From the NCBI GenBank assembly GCA_037178675.1, contig JAYMGJ010000556.1:1-40951 (forward strand): 40,951 bases of DNA, read 5' to 3'. Within the stretch, counting starts at the first letter, position 1. Each line of letters starts with the position of its first letter. Origin of the DNA: Scleroderma bovista (taxonomy: Eukaryota; Basidiomycota; Agaricomycetes; Boletales; Sclerodermataceae). Under the pieces are notes generated by a model. The model ran no database searches and had not been told where the DNA came from. It worked only from the letters and a program-made list of their open reading frames with translations. This document shows, in pieces, positions 1-10,089 of the stretch. The translations under genes and the position numbers were made by a program.

Positions 1-365
1 GTGTAGTAAAAGTGTAGTAAAAGTGTACAAAAAAGTGTAGTCAAAAGTGTAGTAAAAGTGTACAAAAAGCGTAGTAAAAGTGTAGTTAAAAATGTAGTTA
101 AAATGTACCAAAAAGTGTAGTAAAAAGTGTAGTGAAAGTATAGTAAAAGTGTAGTAAAAGTGTAGTAAAGTGTTCCAAAAAAGCATAGTAAAAGTGTAGT
201 AAAGGTGTAGTAAAAAGTGTAGTAAAAGTGATCAAAAAAGCGTAGTAAAAGCATAGTAAAAAGTGTACTCACAGTGTACCAAAAAAGCATGGTAAAAGTG
301 TAGTAAAGCATAGTGAAAAGTGTACAAAAAGTGTAGTCAAAGTGTAGTAAAATGTGTACAAAAAA
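1..365. repeat. Short-period array of the 'gtgtagtaaaagtgtac' family
   Basis: Degenerate units of 11-17 bp alternate between 'agtgtagtaaa' and 'agtgtacaaaaaa' or 'agcgtagtaaa'. The reverse complement of this order, including 'taccaaaaaagcatgg' and 'gttccaaaaaagcatag' variants, can be followed in 18830-19197. Such AT-rich subterminal arrays are typical transposase-binding regions of CACTA/Tnp2-like elements; that role is inferred. Apparent reading frames here only reflect the repeat. Confidence 0.8.
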
Positions 366-900
366 TTTGTAGTATCCATTAGGAAATATTGTGTAGTGTT
401 TGTGTTGTAGTGTTGATTACCAAAAATGTGTAGTAACAATTAGGAAATGTTGTGTTGTGTTTGTGTTGTAGTGTTGATTACCAAAAATGTGTAGTGTCAC
501 TTAGGATATGATGTGTGGTGTTTGTGATGTAGTGTTGATTACCAAAAATGTATAGTAGTTCTGCTGTGTTTGTGTTGTAGTGTTGATTGCCACAAATGTA
601 TAGTATCAATTAGGAAATGTGGTGTAGTGTTTGTGTTGTAGTGGTGATTACCAAAAATGCATAGTAGTTGTGTTGTGTTTGTGTTGTAGAGTTGATTATC
701 AAAAATGTGTAGTATCAATTAGGATGTGTTATGTAGTGTTTGTAGTGTAGTGTTGATTATCAAAAATGCGGAGTAGTTGTGTAGTGTTTGTGTTGTAATG
801 CTGATTACCAAAAATGTGTAGTGTCAACTAGGAAGTGTTGTGTAGTGTTTGTGATGTAGTACTGATTACCAAAAATGTGTAGTATAATTGTGTGTAGCAA
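366..900. repeat. Tandem repeats alternating about 61-bp and 48-bp units
   Basis: The core 'gattaccaaaaatgtgtag' recurs near 415, 476, 537, 584, 646, 694, 753, 802 and 864, giving spacings of about 61 or 48 bp. The longer unit contains an extra 'caattaggaaatg' segment. The same series, read on the other strand, fills 18300-18810 with some unit loss. No coding potential is seen. Confidence 0.75.
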
Positions 901-956
901 AAGTGTTGTACCCGTTGGTAGTTGGTACTGCCACTGTGTGTCTGAAATTTGACTAA

Positions 957-1470
957 GTGCCCAAAAATGCCAAAAACGCGATATTGTGGACACTGTTTGT
1001 CACGCCTCTTGCGCAACGTGGCAAACTTGACCAAACAGATGCCTTTTCCTACTATGTAGGAGTGGGGTCAACACAACAAAGGTTAGTGCCGGAGCTAATG
1101 GTAAGTTTCCTACTACCACAACATATTAACTTGTCTGACAATGTTACTAATAGGTTATTTCACTACACAACAAAAGTTAGTGCCGGAGCTAATGGTAAGT
1201 TTACCACTACCACTACATATTAACTTATCTAACAATGGTACTAATAGGTTATTTGACTACACAACAAATGTTAGTGCCGGAACTAAAGGTAAGTTTTACA
1301 TGTTACCTTGTCTAATAATGGTACTTATAGGTTATTTGACTATGGTCAAACACCACTAGAGGCTATTAGCCTGCCGGAAATTGACAATCACTTTCAACTC
1401 TGTAAGTAGTTTGTCTCACTTGATCTAGCTTGTCACTAACTCAACTTTCATATAGGTTAATTGCTTTGAG
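957..1470 (+). CDS. Candidate 5' end of a spliced Tnp2-type transposase gene, with 94-bp exon-intron repeats (unproven)
   Basis: From 967 a reading frame begins MPKTRYCGHCLSRLL, with a CxxC pair resembling the zinc-finger starts of some fungal transposase genes. Downstream, 'gttagtgccggagctaatg' followed by 'gtaagt' recurs at 1082, 1176 and 1270, exactly 94 bp apart. Each unit reads as a 41-bp exon-like block plus a roughly 53-bp intron-like block with GTAAGT, a CTGAC or CTAAC branch-like site and TAG. Later candidate introns end near 1364 and 1456. The exon blocks are not multiples of three, so a continuous protein is not obvious. The right arm holds the same structure on the minus strand at about 17790-18250. 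The link to Tnp2 rests on the arm leading directly into a Tnp2 fragment near 17400. Spliced RNA would be decisive. Confidence 0.3.
1040..1340 (+). repeat. Three-copy 94-bp tandem repeat resembling exon plus intron
   Basis: Three units start at about 1082, 1176 and 1270 and share 'gttagtgccgga' followed by 'ggtaagttt'. Each contains a plausible 5' splice site, branch site and 3' splice site. A fourth, partial unit follows with the 'ctaataatggtacttatag' acceptor. The inverted copies lie at about 17880-18150. Confidence 0.75.
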
Positions 1471-1889
1471 TGGGTAGTTGTGATTAGGATTATATTATGT
1501 AGTGTCTCTAACTACACCATGTATGTAGTAGTTAGTAATTGCTAATATATTTGTTGCTTTATATGCTAGTATTTGGAGTGCTATAAGAGTTTGAAAGAGT
1601 ATGGTAATGGCATTATTGTCAATCCTAGTGTATAGCCCTTGTGCTAGTCCCGGAAACACTAGACCTGTACAAATGGGAGGTGTTTGTATAGGTCTGTACA
1701 GAGCAGTACAGACTCTGTGCACTCTGTGAAGCTCTGTATTAGTGGGAACCTTTCTGTGGGCTCTGTGACTCTGTACAAGTCTGTGTGGCACTGTATAGGG
1801 AAGGGCTGGTTTGCTGATGTGACATCCATACCACAGGCCTGAATCCAAAATATTGTTTCCTCTCTGGCCCAATATTGACTTATGGTGAC

Positions 1890-2370
1890 ATACTCCCCTA
1901 GCCTGACCATACACTATGGTGATGCCCACACCCAGGCCGGACTATCCATTATGGTGACACCCCTACCCTGGCCCGACCATACACTATGGTGAAACCCACA
2001 CCCAGGCCAGACTATCCATTATGGTGACACCCCTACCCTGGCCTGACCATACACTATGGTGATGCCCACCCCCAGGCCAGACTGTATATTATGGTGACAC
2101 CCACACCCAGGCCGGACTGTACATTATGGTGACACCCCTACCCTGGCCTCACCATACAATATGGTGACACCCACACCCAGGCTGGACTGTTCAATATGCA
2201 CCCATACCCTGGCCTGACCATACACTATGGTGACACCCACACCCAGGCTGGACTGTATATTATGGTTAAACTACACACCCTGGCCAGACCATACACTATG
2301 GTGATACCTGCATCCTGGCCCAACCTTATATTATGGTGACAATTCCACACACAGGCCGGATCATATATCA
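1890..2370. repeat. Minisatellite of about 31-bp monomers in a 62-bp higher-order unit
   Basis: The monomer reads roughly 'acccaggccggactatacattatggtgac', alternating with 'accctggcccgaccatacactatggtga'. Seven or more dimers run through 1895-2350 and become irregular after 2260. The array starts just inside the left arm boundary. Overlapping open frames are repeat shadows. Confidence 0.8.
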
Positions 2371-2399
2371 CAGCAACACCCTGTAGTCCAGCCTGACCC

Positions 2400-3450
2400 C
2401 TGCTGGCCCATAACATACGGCCGATTGTCAACCCCCACTGGCCATAAAACATGGCCTAACCAGGTACATGGGCTCATTCTGTATGATAATCGAGTCTCGC
2501 TACCACCAGGTGGTCTCATCACCCAACTCCAGTCTTTCTGTCTCAGGTCTGGATGATTGGGGCAACCCAACAAATCAAGAGTCCTGCCATATTCCGCACT
2601 GCCAACCTCAACCTTGATGGACCCTTACTGTGGCAATGAGTGGGACATGGCCTCTGCAACGCCATAGGACTGATGCCAACATCAACACATTTCCCATCTT
2701 GGTCGTTTCACATTATTTCTCAAGACCTTGGCACCTGCTTGAACAACACTACAACCCACGTTGCAGGTGAGTTGACTTGGCTGCATTGCAGACCCTCAGC
2801 TCATCTCCTGCCAGACAGCAGTGAATGATCATGCCTCCACTACCGTTGACTGACTACACCCAGCCTCCCCCGAAGCTGATCCTGACGAGTTCATCACAAA
2901 GACACTCACCTCGACCCTTCCAGGACTGCATCCATCTTTTGAAGCATTTAATAACCTCTACACGAGAAAGTACTATGTGAGAGGATGCTTGGCCGTCTTC
3001 CATTACTTTGTATGAGACTTCAAGTCCAAGCTGAACCAGCAATGACTTGTCGCTGAACTCCTCCAGCTGAACTGGAGGCCCTCACTGAGGAGGACCCAGC
3101 TATGGGCATCTCTGTATGACCCATGGCATCATGGACAGAACTGCTAGAACCAGCATTGTGGGAGGCAAGATTGCTGCATGGCAGGAAACTAACACCTGCC
3201 AATGATGAGGTATGCCAAATTTGTTGATGGTGACGCCTTTCTGACTGATGTTAGCCAGAACCTGCATTCAAAATTGCATACTAGCCGTAAGTTACGGTGC
3301 GTGAAGTCGTTACCTGATTCGTATTTTCTCGCACACTGAACATTTCCTGCCTCCCCTCTTTCATACAGAATACCCCCCAAATCCTACTCTACAACCAGAT
3401 GTGAGTATCAGGACATTTTTCAATTGTAAAATTAATCTTCTTTTAAGTGA
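2400..3450. other. No recognisable gene; scattered coding-like fragments
   Basis: No ordered gene could be read here. A stretch near 2870-3010 (plus) reads as a plausible coding fragment (EADPDEFITKTL... for about 45 residues), but it is followed by stops with no convincing splice sites. I see no TIRs, LTR ends or tandem repeats. It may be a decayed exon of an unknown gene. Confidence 0.4.
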
Positions 3451-3837
3451 ATGGCAAGCAGGGGCAGCAGGAAATCCCATGGGGTGGCAGATATTGGTTC
3501 CAATGATGCTGGAGTGGGTGAAGTTGAGAGTGGTTGTGATGCAGTCAATACCAATCACAACGTAAGTGAAGGGCCACCCATTTGTGAGGGTATGTATTTC
3601 CATTTATCCGCATGTGTTAAACATGACCTGCCTACAGTTAACTATGTGCAAACCGAGGATGTGGAAGCACAAACGTTTGATGCAGAGGCACAGCCCTTGA
3701 CGTCTGAACTGTGTGGGTCTTTCACTGTGTCAGAATTCCCCTGCTACATTCTGCCGGTATTCACCATAGTGTGGTGCTTCCGATGGATTTTATGGTGCCT
3801 ACAATATATTGTGGGGTGGGCTCGCAGAGCATTTTGA
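3451..3837 (+). CDS. Hypothetical ORF, 128 codons, possibly a first exon
   Basis: The frame opens with MASRGSRKSHGVADIG and ends in a Trp/aromatic-rich tail (VWCFRWILWCLQYIVGW), which may instead be intron read-through. Candidate splice donors are present at 'aacgtaagtg' (3560) and 'agggtatgt' (3589). It lies directly upstream of the modular exon-intron region at 3900-4740 on the same strand and could supply its 5' exon. I do not recognise a domain. Confidence that this exact frame is translated is low. Confidence 0.25.
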   Translation: MASRGSRKSHGVADIGSNDAGVGEVESGCDAVNTNHNVSEGPPICEGMYFHLSACVKHDLPTVNYVQTEDVEAQTFDAEAQPLTSELCGSFTVSEFPCYILPVFTIVWCFRWILWCLQYIVGWARRAF

Positions 3838-3899
3838 CTTTTAACCATTACTGTAATGGGGTACAGGTAGCAGTAGATAAGTACTGGACAGGTTGGTTG

Positions 3900-4740
3900 A
3901 CAATAATCTGGTTCCAATAGTTGTGCTGTCACCATCACTCTCAGTTTCGATTGCCATTGCCAGCTCCCTCACCCTCAACACTTCGCTTGATCACCTCACA
4001 TGCGTTCTCAACTCGTCTGAACGCAATTGTTCAACTTGCAGTCTTCAACACCTCAACTGGCATGTTCCAGGGTATGTATACACTAGCATCTCCAATGCCA
4101 ACCTGTCTCCATTGATCGGCATGCTTGAGTGTCATGATTTCATGTGCATTAGGTGAGTTTTTGCTATGTGCATCCATGCAACATGTCCGTGCAGTTCCCA
4201 CAGCTGTTCATCTGGTCTACAGGCCACCAGTTGCACCTCTAACAGGTAAGTCTGGTGGTTTATTCTTCTTTCCGGGCGTTCTGATGTTTCATGTTTCATT
4301 TACAGGTGTTTTATGTCGGTTTCAACGCAGTGCATGTCCTTTTGTGTGCTCAACCCATCTGTGTGGTCTCTGATGCCATTCAGACTGTCTGAGGGCTGCA
4401 TTGCAGCTTCTATAGGTGAGTCAGGCAGATTATTCTTCTTTTGGGGCATTCTGATGATCTCCAGTGCATTTGCAGGCATTATCATGTTCGTTTCAATGCT
4501 TGGCATGTCCCAGTGCCCACTCAACACGTCCATATGGCTGCCAATGCCATTTGTTGCATCTACACTGTGTTTCGCATCCCCACCACCCAGGTACACAAGG
4601 GCGATGAGACAGAGCACGAAGACCTGTGACTCCAGAAAACGGGATTATACTGCAAAGAAGACTGTCAGCACAATGAAAATGCAACAGAAAATGTACCTAG
4701 CACACACAAACTGCCGCTCAAGGGGGAGTGGTCAGTATGT
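3900..4740 (+). pseudogene. Plus-strand copy of an unrecognised gene built of repeated exon-intron modules
   Basis: A leading block (about 3925-4070) encodes a Ser/Thr/Leu-rich stretch ending ...CSLQHLNWHVP before a GTATGT donor. It is followed by modules with period 170: donors GTAAGT at 4246 and GTGAGT at 4416, introns of roughly 60 bp ending in TTTACAG or TTTGCAG, and exons of about 38 codons (for example ...CIAASIG). The whole block is matched in reverse complement by 5220-5965. The ORF tail at about 4600-4740 is basic (SRKRDYTAKK...). I do not recognise the protein family; the repeats are Ser/Cys/Pro-rich with no clear membrane segment. Frames are broken in places, so I call it a probable pseudogene or an unspliced modular gene. 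Confidence 0.45.
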
Positions 4741-5965
4741 GTGAGGGGTGAGGTGAGAGACCCGAGAAGCAGCGTGAATGTGCCAAATGCAATGCCTGAG
4801 TGTGTGCATCGTCCAAGCGAGTTGAGAGAGACTGAGGATGCTGAAGGAGTCGAGTTGGAGAGCTGTGAGAGGGGTACGAGCAAGCGTGTAAGTGTTGATG
4901 AGGCAGATGGAGATGCAGGCCAAGGAATCGAGTCTGCGGGCACCCCAAATGAGTTGGACACACTCGTAACTGTCAATTGAGTCGGAGGACCTGGGTAGCG
5001 GTGGAATACCGCATGTACGCCTTGGGAGCACAAGTTGGCATGCATGCAATGTGAATCACCCTGGACACCAAATGGATGGGTTGAGGAGTCAGACGGATGA
5101 GTTGAGGGGCCAGGCAGATGAGTCGGAAGGTCAGGCGGACGCATCAAACACATCAAACAGACCTGAAACAGTTGAGATGAGCTGTGGTGAAGGTGCAGGG
5201 ACATACCTGGGCGTTGGAGACCCAAAATGCAGTGGAGTTGAGATGGATGGCCTTGGGAGCCAGATGGATGCGTTGAGTGGGCACTGGGGATGTGCCAAGT
5301 GTTGATATGGACACGATAAAGCCTACAAACTCACCAGAGAATGTCAGTACATCTCAAAAGAAGACCAAACTGCCAGACTCACCTATCAAGGCTGCAAGGC
5401 AGTGCCCAGATGGGCCAAACACCTTTGGAAACCCAACAGATGCATCGATCATGTGCACAGATGCACAGAGCATTGCAGACAATGCAAAAACGGCTGAAAA
5501 CAAAACGGAAAGTGTCAGCATGCGTCAAAATGGCTCGAAGACACCAAACTCACCTGTGGAGGCTGCAAGGCAGCGCCCAGATGGTCCAAACGATGTTGGA
5601 GACCACATGGTCAGGTTGAGAGGGCACACAGACATGGACAGCATTGGAAATGACACACAAATGGCTGTAAACAAAATGGAGAATGTCAGAATGCATCAAA
5701 TCGGACGAAGGACGCAAAACTCACCTAATCTGTTCGAAATGGAGACGCCCAAGTGTGCTAGTTGACGGAAATGGGTCAGCATCGGAGACAGAGACCTGTA
5801 TGTACTGTGGAATGCGCCAGTCAAGGCGCTAGAGACTGCAAGTCGAGTGATCATCTTCGGACAAGTTGAGAGCAGAGACGAGGCGATTGCACCAAGTGTC
5901 AAGGGCGAGAAGGTTGGCAATGGCAATGGCAGACAAAGTGGTGATGATGGTGACGTGGACGGCAC
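3925..5965. repeat. Diverged inverted duplication around about 4740
   Basis: Plus-strand 3925-4600 aligns with the reverse complement of 5270-5965. Shared landmarks are the 'attgccattgcca' block, the donor-flanking 'gtgagtcaggcag'/'gtgagtctggcag', the 'cttcttttg' intron core and 'cccagtgcccactcaac'. Identity is moderate (estimated by eye at 70-80%), so this is older than the outer arms. Confidence 0.65.
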
Positions 5966-5990
5966 AACTAGCAGCGGCGACATCAACTTG
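4741..5990 (-). pseudogene. Minus-strand copy of the same modular exon-intron gene
   Basis: Read on the minus strand, a leading block (5965-5830) is homologous to the plus-strand block at 3925-4070 and carries the same CSL..LxW element, but with a stop in place of Gln (CSL*RLDW). GTGAGT donors follow at 5724, 5553 and 5382, spaced 171 bp. The exons between them encode about 38 residues each, for example ending FGPSGRCLAASTG and FGPSGHCLAALIG. A last module uses a GTATGT donor near 5210 and leads into a Ser/Pro/Leu-rich tail to about 4741. The family is unknown. Exon length is about a multiple of three, so modules could be added without shifting the frame. Confidence 0.45.
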
Positions 5991-6700
5991 GAAAGAGTTG
6001 AAGCAGCATTGCTGGCTGTAGGAAATCAGCATTTGCGCCAGAGTCTAAGAACAGGGGACAACAACTTACCAGTGTCATCTGGGCCACCCATCCAGCATGC
6101 AGATCATCCATATGGACTCGTCAGACAGCGACAGCGACACGGAAGACTCAAGATCGAACAAATAAAGTCAGCCAAATGCCAGAATGCAAAATGACTCATC
6201 TAGGACATGTGTACGCCATGCAGCCACCTGGAAACCGCTCGGAAGATGCCTATAGGGTCTGTAGACCCAGGCATCAATGCGAAAGGATCAAAATTGTACC
6301 TAGTACAAACGTTAGTCGAATGCAAAACAGCACAAACGCTTACCTTGAACGCCATAACACAATCCAATCAATATGGAGACCTAAAGAGCATGTCAGAAGG
6401 TTAGGTGAACTTACTGTCGAGTGCAGGATGCAGGGCGAGCAACTACGCAGCGATGGAGACTATGGATGAAGTCTGCATGCATTGCAATCAACACTGCAAT
6501 ACTACCAGTGCGACACGACTTACCAAATCAGGTAACAATGCGGATGTCATGGCGCAAATGGACAAACCTTTGGATCAACAAGTCTCATATTCTATTCGAA
6601 TCGGACACATTCATTCGCAACAATATTTTTATTGGATTCAGCTAAGTACTATATCTTAGATTTCACTATCCTTTCTATCTGTTACCCCACTCCATTTATG
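5990..6700. other. No recognisable gene
   Basis: Short frames on both strands overlap without a conserved motif. A block near 6090-6160 (minus) reads as a plausible acidic and Ser-rich exon and could be the 5' exon of the modular minus-strand gene. There is no clear repeat structure. Confidence 0.35.
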
Positions 6701-6853
6701 GGGGAGTGTTAGAGTTATACTAAATGAACTATTGCCATATAGGGTATGCTTACATAAGCTATCAGAGTGCACATAGTACTAGTAGTAGTAGTACCCATGC
6801 ATTTCGCTAGTAGTTGGCTGACCAGTGACACTACAGACAATAATGGATTGATG
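6698..6853 (+). mobile_element. Possible LTR-retrotransposon end: purine tract and LTR-like start
   Basis: The tract 'atgggggagtg' (6698-6708) is followed at once by TGTTAGAG (from 6707). This resembles the polypurine tract and LTR start of Copia-type elements. The putative LTR would be cut off by the antisense Gypsy fragment at about 6860. No second LTR, TSD or pol fragment was found, so this is a weak call. Confidence 0.22.
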
Positions 6854-6859
6854 GGGTTG

Positions 6860-8760
6860 TGTCAGAACCGGTTCTTCTGACGAACTCCAACACAAGCGGA
6901 GATAAGTCCGAAGGGTTGTCGACGACAGGCAGAGGTGGTGAGGACTTCAGCTTCAGCGTATGTGCTGTGCCCTTGCGATACCTGTGTCCTCGTATTTCGG
7001 AGGACAAAGGGACTGAGAGACGGAGGTCCGACAAAGGTCGGGGTTGCCAGAAGGCAGAGGGGACAGAGGAGGACAGAGGAGGACAGAGGTGAGTTTGCGG
7101 GAAGTATTCAAGATGATATTCGAACTGAGGGACAATCCCCTCAGCGTGCAGAGTACTTATACTTTACATCAGATATGTATAGTAACCGAGAAGTGGAGAG
7201 AAACATAGCGGAGACATAGGTAAGAGTCTGTGGATGACAAATGGATGAGTAACATACATGGAACAGAGATCAGTGATAAGCATAATGGATCAAAAAGTTA
7301 ATGGGACACAGCTATGAGTAATCAGATCTAATCTAAAACAGGAACAAAGGAAACAGGAACAGAAGCGGAATGGGAACAAACAATAACTGGAGGCGTAAGC
7401 GTGGAACTATATACTAAAAGGAGACAGAGCATCAATTGTCGGAGCGGAGATGGATATGTAGCGTCGGAGGTGTCCGATCACGATCGGACTTGAGTCTACA
7501 ACAGACTAGAGGCCTTGCGGAGTCTGGCAGTGTGTCAAGACCGGTTCTCCTCAATGATCTTACTAGGAGGTCCAGGGTTGCAGGGAACTAATGAGGAGGT
7601 AAGTCCAAACACTAGTAGGTGCTAGTTAGTGTGGAGAGTCAAGTCCGGGTCATACGAACGAAGTCCGGGCACTAGAGAAGCACTGGGAGTAAGTCCAGGT
7701 TTTTGCGGAGTAAGCCCGGACCACGGGAAAGTAGTCCAGAGTTGAGTGCAGCTTGTCTGGAGCGAAGGACATCCCAGAGGTGGGATAAGTCCTAGAGGGT
7801 CTAGCATCAAGTCCGGGACAGAGGTGGCTTTTGCCCTTGTGCAAGTAGGAGACTTGCTAGGAGCGGACATAGGACCAAGGGGACGAGATAGGACGGAGGC
7901 CGGAGTTGGCCAGAGTTCAGGAGAACAAGATGGGATTAGGAGAGCATGGGTAGTACAGAGGTGAGGAGTATCTTAGTCGAGATTTGATCTAAGTATTACT
8001 AGGCCAGAGTTTGGTAGTTTATATAGTAATGAGAACTAAGGTGAGTATATACGGTGACAAGTAAACACCTTAGTTGGGACAAGGGACAGAGCGGAAACAG
8101 ACAGGAAAATAAACCAGGGGCAGGAAAACAAACCAGAGTGGAAGCAGAAATGGGGAACTAGTATTACAGGGACGACGGAGGAAAAGCAGGGACAAGTAGG
8201 TAAGTGGAACTAGGTCGGAACAGGACAGGTAAGGGTTGGAGGTGGACTTAACTAATGTTAAGTCCGGAGCGATGTCCAGGACCAGAGGAAGTGCAAGAGT
8301 GGAGGGAGTGTGCAGGTGGAGGAAGGGTTGAGTAGCCAGAGGAAGGTCCGGAGTTGGACATAGAAATGTCCTAGGCCATTGGTGGACCTGACAGAGGGAG
8401 CAGAGCGGAACAGGAGCAGACCTGACCCGGAGTTGGATGTACCATCCGGAGTTGGGCTACGTTGTGGACAAGACCAAGGGAGTGGCTGGACTGAAACCGG
8501 AGTAGCGACTAGTGGTAGGTACAGGTTTGACATGGCGGAGTTAGACTGCAGATCTGTCTAGAGCAAGACAGGGGTTAGTCCTGAGGTGGAGATGGATGTA
8601 GTGACCAGAGTTGAGCTGGAGTGCAGCTATGGGGCTGGAGATGGCCGGACTAGATCCAGAGTTGTGTCTATGCCTAAGGAGAGGTCAGGCGGGCCAGGGT
8701 TAGACCGGAGTTCCGACTGGAAAAGTATGGATATGACACAGTGTCACACGGTCATGACAG
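6860..8760 (-). mobile_element. Antisense fragment of a Ty3/Gypsy 3' region, split by a solo LTR
   Basis: Minus-strand 7532-6860 matches 31360-32010 of the complete Gypsy element. The shared stretch includes the 'ctccgcaaggcctctagtct' block, the 'ctgaggggattgtccctcag' hairpin and the 'aaatacgaggac' region. The match resumes at 8744-8760 with sequence corresponding to the chromodomain stop (around 31320-31345). No LTR, RT or integrase sequence of this copy is present. The fragment therefore comes from the intergenic 3' part of a relative and was later interrupted by the LTR at 7533-8738. Confidence 0.7.
7533..8738 (+). mobile_element. Solo LTR, 1206 bp, of a second retrotransposon family
   Basis: The segment starts TGTCAAGACCGG and ends GGATATGACA, i.e. 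TG..CA ends. It is flanked by a 5-bp target duplication CAGTG (7528-7532 and 8739-8743). Removing it and one CAGTG restores continuous homology to the Gypsy 3' region, which confirms the boundaries. It is rich in 'aagtccggg' type motifs. A deleted copy of the same LTR occurs at 16713-17077. No internal region is present, which is consistent with LTR-LTR recombination. Confidence 0.85.
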
Positions 8761-8889
8761 GTTGAGGACAGTTGAAAGGGCTCTAGTAATGTACTTTTTC
8801 TGTAGGGTAAATTAGGCTTGATACACTGTCTGTAGGGCAAAATATCACCTGGGCACAGGAACTAATCAGTATTTAATTTACTACTTGGT

Positions 8890-9235
8890 GACAGAACTAT
8901 AATGGCATTATAGATATTCCTTGTTCAGAGTAAGCTGCATATTATCAGTGCATGTTAGGATGATGATGGTCTGGTCAGTGAATACCAGAGGGTTACCATT
9001 GAATGACACAATGATATTCCTAGGGATTCCCTGTTCAGAGCAATGAAATTATTACACATGCACCATCAGTGCATGTCAGGCTGCAAGCCAGATGATAATG
9101 ATCTGGTTAGTGAATACCATAGAGTTATCATTGAATGACACAATGATATTCCTAGGGATTCCCTGTTCAGAGCAATGGAATTATTACACATGCACCATCA
9201 ATGCATGTCAGGCTGCAAGCCAGATGATAATGGCT
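8890..9235. repeat. Tandem repeat of about 133 bp, roughly 2.5 copies
   Basis: 'gatattcctagggattccc' recurs at 9012 and 9145, with a shorter relative at 8906. Each unit also contains 'cagtgcatgtcaggctgcaa', 'tagtgaataccat' and 'cattgaatgacacaatgat'. The last unit is truncated at about 9235. No gene is apparent. Confidence 0.7.
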
Positions 9236-9239
9236 TATA

Positions 9240-9785
9240 AACCCACACAAAATCTGTCCATAATTATATGTCCTCATCACTGAGCTATCTTTCTGGCATG
9301 AGGGGATCAGACATGCAACATTATGACACCAGTCTGATCAGCAAAGGATAATGGTTGCTAAGTAATTATTTGTTTAAATCATGCTTGTATCTATTTGTAA
9401 TATCTGGCTGGTCATGCCAGCACCTCCCTGTTTTCCTGATGAATGGTGGCAGCACAACAGCATTCCTGACTGTGTGTGTTGCCCCATCATGACCATCATG
9501 GTCGAGTTGCCATTGCTGTCATCCACTGTATGCCGTCGTCTCGAGTCGCCCTGTGCGTGTCATCCTTGTTGTCACCATTGATGGACACTGTTGTTGACGT
9601 GTCACCCTCATCGTTGTCATATCACCATCAATGTGTTGACACTGTCACCATCGCTCTGTTGTTGTCGTAGCACCATCATGTCATCAATGGAGGCAGCACA
9701 GCAGCATTGGCTGCATGCATTGTCTCGTTGTCATTGTGCCATCATGTTGCCAAGGCATGAACCTGGAAGACATGGGTGTGAGTCA
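9240..9785. other. No gene; CAT/TGT-rich low-complexity sequence
   Basis: The stretch is rich in 'ccatcat', 'tgttgtca' and 'catcgt' words and encodes only low-complexity His/Ser/Val frames. Similar wording occurs in the MITE interior at 29800-30190, but I could not establish a defined homologous block. Confidence 0.4.
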
Positions 9786-9789
9786 TTAT

Positions 9790-9900
9790 GGACTGGGTGT
9801 GCAATGGACTGGGTGTGCAATGGACTGGGTGTGCAATGGACTGGGTGTGTGATGGACTGGGTGTGCAATGGACTGGGTGTGCGATGAACTGGTTGACTGG
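9790..9900. repeat. 16-bp minisatellite 'gactgggtgtgcaatg'
   Basis: About seven near-perfect 16-bp units run from 9791. Related 'gttggacatgg' and 'ggtgtgggtgtg' words continue less regularly to about 10090. The overlapping long frames on both strands are repeat shadows. Confidence 0.85.
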
Positions 9901-10089
9901 GTGTGTTGGACATGGGGGCAGACCTCATGTGGACTCAGCATGCATGGACTGGGCATGTTGGACGTGGTGCGTGGGGTCGTGTTGGACATGGTGCAAGTCG
10001 ACAATGGTCATGGTGGCCAATGGTTGTGATAGTTGAGGACATGGTGGCGTGGGCAAGTTGGCATGGGCATGGGTGTGGGTGTGGGTGTG

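Larger units (their letters stand above)
1..1822. repeat. Left arm of a long inverted repeat (about 1.8 kb)
   Basis: This segment is matched in reverse complement by 17391-19197. The match runs from the window edge through the short-period array (1-365), the 48/61-bp repeats (366-900), the 94-bp modules (1040-1340) and a non-repetitive tail that ends at the shared 'ggtttgctgatg' (about 1811-1822). Over 957-1360 the two arms differ by about one base; the arrays carry small indels. Beyond 1822 the left side diverges, while the right side continues into a Tnp2 transposase fragment, so the right arm may be the original and the left an inverted copy (inference). The arm may extend left of the window. 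Confidence 0.85.

Noticed and set aside
1..900. Regular repeats that could suggest a CRISPR array
   Set aside because: Units are degenerate, adjacent and AT-rich, without unique spacers of constant length; the genome is clearly eukaryotic with spliceosomal introns.
9731..10004. His/Thr/Pro/Ser-rich minus-strand ORFs
   Set aside because: They arise from the 16-bp minisatellite.
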